Notes under the pieces: generated by a model | Told to the model about the DNA's origin: nothing | The model's input: only the letters and a program-made list of their open reading frames with translations | The model's database searches: none | Shown here: positions 62,805-64,000 of the stretch, one piece after another | Layout of the letters: each line of letters starts with the position of its first letter | Position numbering within the stretch: position 1 is the first letter of the stretch | Assembly: GCA_023426365.1 (NCBI GenBank) | Contig: JAFAAW010000040.1 | Span: 9,900-73,899 of the forward strand | Source: Pseudomonadota bacterium | GTDB lineage: Bacteria; Pseudomonadota; Alphaproteobacteria; Rhodospirillales; Magnetospirillaceae | Reading direction: 5' to 3' | DNA: 64,000 nucleotides | Position numbers and translations under genes: made by a program

Positions 62805-63877
62805 GCAAGGCCGCCCCGATCCCGTTTTCCGCCGGCGCCGTGTGGGCGGAAAAGGGCTGGGCGCTGTGGCGCCGCCGTCCGCTGTTCTTCGTCACCTCGG
62901 CGCTGGTGGTGCTGTCGCTGCGCTGGCTGCTGGATTTCATGCCGCTCGAGGGCACGTCGGCGGTGCTGATCGTGCTGTCCTATCTGACCGACGCGCTGGT
63001 GGTGGCGGTGCTGTGGGCGGCGCTGGCCGACACGCCGGGCCGCGACGGCCTGTGGGGCGGCTGGCGGCGGCTCAGGGGGCGGCACTGGCGGATCGCCCGC
63101 GCCGGCCTGTGGGGATTGCCCAGCGCCGCCGTCGGCCTGGTGCTGCTGTCGCTGTCCACCACGCTGTTTCAGCCGGTGGGCATGATGGTGGGGGCGCGCG
63201 CCGCCGGCTGGCTGATGCTGGTGTGGGTTTTCGCCAGCGGCTTCCTGTGCTGCCTGCTGCTGTTCGGCGCCCTGCTGGCCGCCATCGACACCGCCCGCGG
63301 CGAGGACAATCTGTGGGCCGCCGGCATGAAGGGCATGCGCGCGGCGGCGCTGGGCTGGCGGCCGCTGCTGGCGGTGTGGACCATGTTCGTGTGCGGCGCC
63401 GCCCTGTTCGCGCTGGCATCGGCCAACGCGCTGGGCCATGTGGGCTTCGACGTGCTGAACGGCCCGCAGCGGCAATGGCTGGAACGCTGGATCAACTGGC
63501 CCGCCCTGTTCATCGCGGTGATGGTGCTGCTGGCGTTGCTGCCGCCGGCGGCGCGCCATCTGTTCGCCGTCGCCGAACATCACGACGCGGTCGAGGGGCT
63601 GAGCGTGGCCGCTTTTGGCGAACTGGCGGCGCGACGCATCGCTTTGGCGACGAAGGCGCTGGCGGTGGCCTTCGCGCTGGCCGGGCTGTTCGCCATCGAC
63701 ATGGCGCTGGAGCTGGCGCTGCTGGGCGCCCTGGGGCTGTGGCTGAGCGGCCGCGCACTGGGCCGATGCGCCCCCGCCTGGGGCGAGACGGGCGGCGGCT
63801 GGTGGGCGCGCTGGAAATGGGTACCGACCACCGCCCTGCCCTGCGTCCTGGCCTGGACCGTCCTGCGTTTGTCCTAG
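62801..63877 (+). CDS. Polytopic membrane protein, unknown
   Basis: A 358-residue inner-membrane protein with about six to eight hydrophobic segments (for example FFVTSALVVLSLRWLLDF, VFASGFLCCLLLFGALLAA, ALFIAVMVLLALLP and a last pair near 280-310). I do not recognise the family. ATG at 62801 overlaps the M48 peptidase stop, so the two are co-translated and likely work together. The stop codon (TAG at 63875-63877) lies exactly at the start of the IS5-type element, so the natural end may have been altered. Confidence 0.8.
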   Translation: MSKAAPIPFSAGAVWAEKGWALWRRRPLFFVTSALVVLSLRWLLDFMPLEGTSAVLIVLSYLTDALVVAVLWAALADTPGRDGLWGGWRRLRGRHWRIARAGLWGLPSAAVGLVLLSLSTTLFQPVGMMVGARAAGWLMLVWVFASGFLCCLLLFGALLAAIDTARGEDNLWAAGMKGMRAAALGWRPLLAVWTMFVCGAALFALASANALGHVGFDVLNGPQRQWLERWINWPALFIAVMVLLALLPPAARHLFAVAEHHDAVEGLSVAAFGELAARRIALATKALAVAFALAGLFAIDMALELALLGALGLWLSGRALGRCAPAWGETGGGWWARWKWVPTTALPCVLAWTVLRLS

Positions 63878-63927
63878 GTTCTGTACCCATAAACAGGATT
63901 CCCATTGAGGCGAGTTTGTGATTCAAC

Positions 63928-63945
63928 CTCCCAAATGCTTGGGAG
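63928..63945 (+). promoter_or_regulatory. Hairpin over the transposase ribosome binding site
   Basis: CTCCCAA-ATGC-TTGGGAG (7-bp stem, 63928-63934 with 63939-63945); its 3' arm holds GGGAG, the likely Shine-Dalgarno, 7 bases before the ATG. Transcripts entering from outside would hide the site. Confidence 0.65.
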
Positions 63946-63952
63946 TTTGGTC

Positions 63953-64000
63953 ATGGCCCGCTTCGACCTGTCGGAAAAAGAATGGGAAATCATCGCGCCG
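63953..64000 (+). CDS. IS5-family transposase, first 16 codons
   Basis: The first 16 codons read MARFDLSEKEWEIIAP, the standard N-terminal start of IS5-family DDE transposases (compare MARFDLSDxEWxxIxPLLP). The rest is outside the window, so whether the gene is intact cannot be said. Confidence 0.85.
   Translation, partial: MARFDLSEKEWEIIAP

Larger units (their letters stand above)
63877..64000 (+). mobile_element. Left end of an IS5-family insertion sequence (cut by window edge)
   Basis: The boundary is inferred: directly after the membrane-protein stop comes GGTTCTGTACCCATAAACAGG, a probable terminal inverted repeat of the IS5/IS1031-IS427 kind, then a hairpin and the transposase start. 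The right end and target duplication are outside the window. Confidence 0.75.

Overview
The window is GC-rich alphaproteobacterial chromosome, most likely from a Magnetospirillum-like member of the Rhodospirillales. The pointers are a petABC operon for the cytochrome bc1 complex, a DUF1476 (ATP synthase zeta-type) protein, a two-subunit glycine dehydrogenase, a density of sensor kinases, response regulators and a chemoreceptor, and a bacteriohemerythrin. The genus is inferred; no 16S gene or magnetosome gene is present. Most of the window is ordinary core chromosome. The only mobile DNA seen is the left end of an IS5-type element at the extreme right edge.

Left third (1-22.5 kb). thrB (cut by the window edge) follows ispH on the minus strand. 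A lipoprotein and map read right. Next comes the glycine cleavage operon gcvT-gcvH-gcvPA-gcvPB behind a tandem glycine riboswitch. Beyond a convergent junction with a nested inverted-repeat structure lie a membrane protein, a response regulator with an unrecognised N-terminal domain, a Fur-like/ArsR fusion regulator with a Fur-box-like operator, and a divergent DUF1476 protein. lepA with a strong terminator, tRNA-Ser(GGA), a Tat-exported dienelactone hydrolase-like protein, a MATE transporter, a single-domain receiver, an orphan solute-binding protein and a histidine phosphatase follow. The translation cluster rpmI-rplT-pheS-pheT closes this part.

Middle (22.5-43 kb). An EAL protein with a decayed GGDEF-like region is followed by a run of ubiA, an ETF-beta lysine methyltransferase-like gene, gloB and a small RelA/SpoT-type hydrolase. 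The methionine-salvage genes mtnA and mtnP flank a tiny cysteine-rich ORF. petABC has its own promoter candidate and terminator. Then come trmL, a methyltransferase and a rhodanese, a solute-binding protein divergent from a hybrid kinase, a YjdM-type zinc ribbon, thrC with an M16 peptidase, an M32 carboxypeptidase and elbB.

Right third (43-64 kb). This part holds a FlK-like thioesterase, a PAS-LuxR regulator, a GST/cupin/cupredoxin-lipoprotein operon, a cytochrome c, a class II aldolase, a hybrid kinase beside a chemoreceptor, and a PNPOx-like protein. A CHM isomerase, a hemerythrin and the rplY-pth-ychF operon come next, followed by a YfbR-like HD protein, ilvA, a MYG1 protein, a PDC-PAS kinase, and an M48 peptidase coupled to a membrane protein. 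The window ends inside an IS5-type transposase whose ribosome binding site lies in a hairpin.

I do not see a clear defence island, prophage, CRISPR array or secondary-metabolite cluster. The most unusual local features are the Fur-like/ArsR fusion with its operator, the riboswitch core that is complementary to the gcvT ribosome binding site, and several small unrecognised proteins and palindromes.
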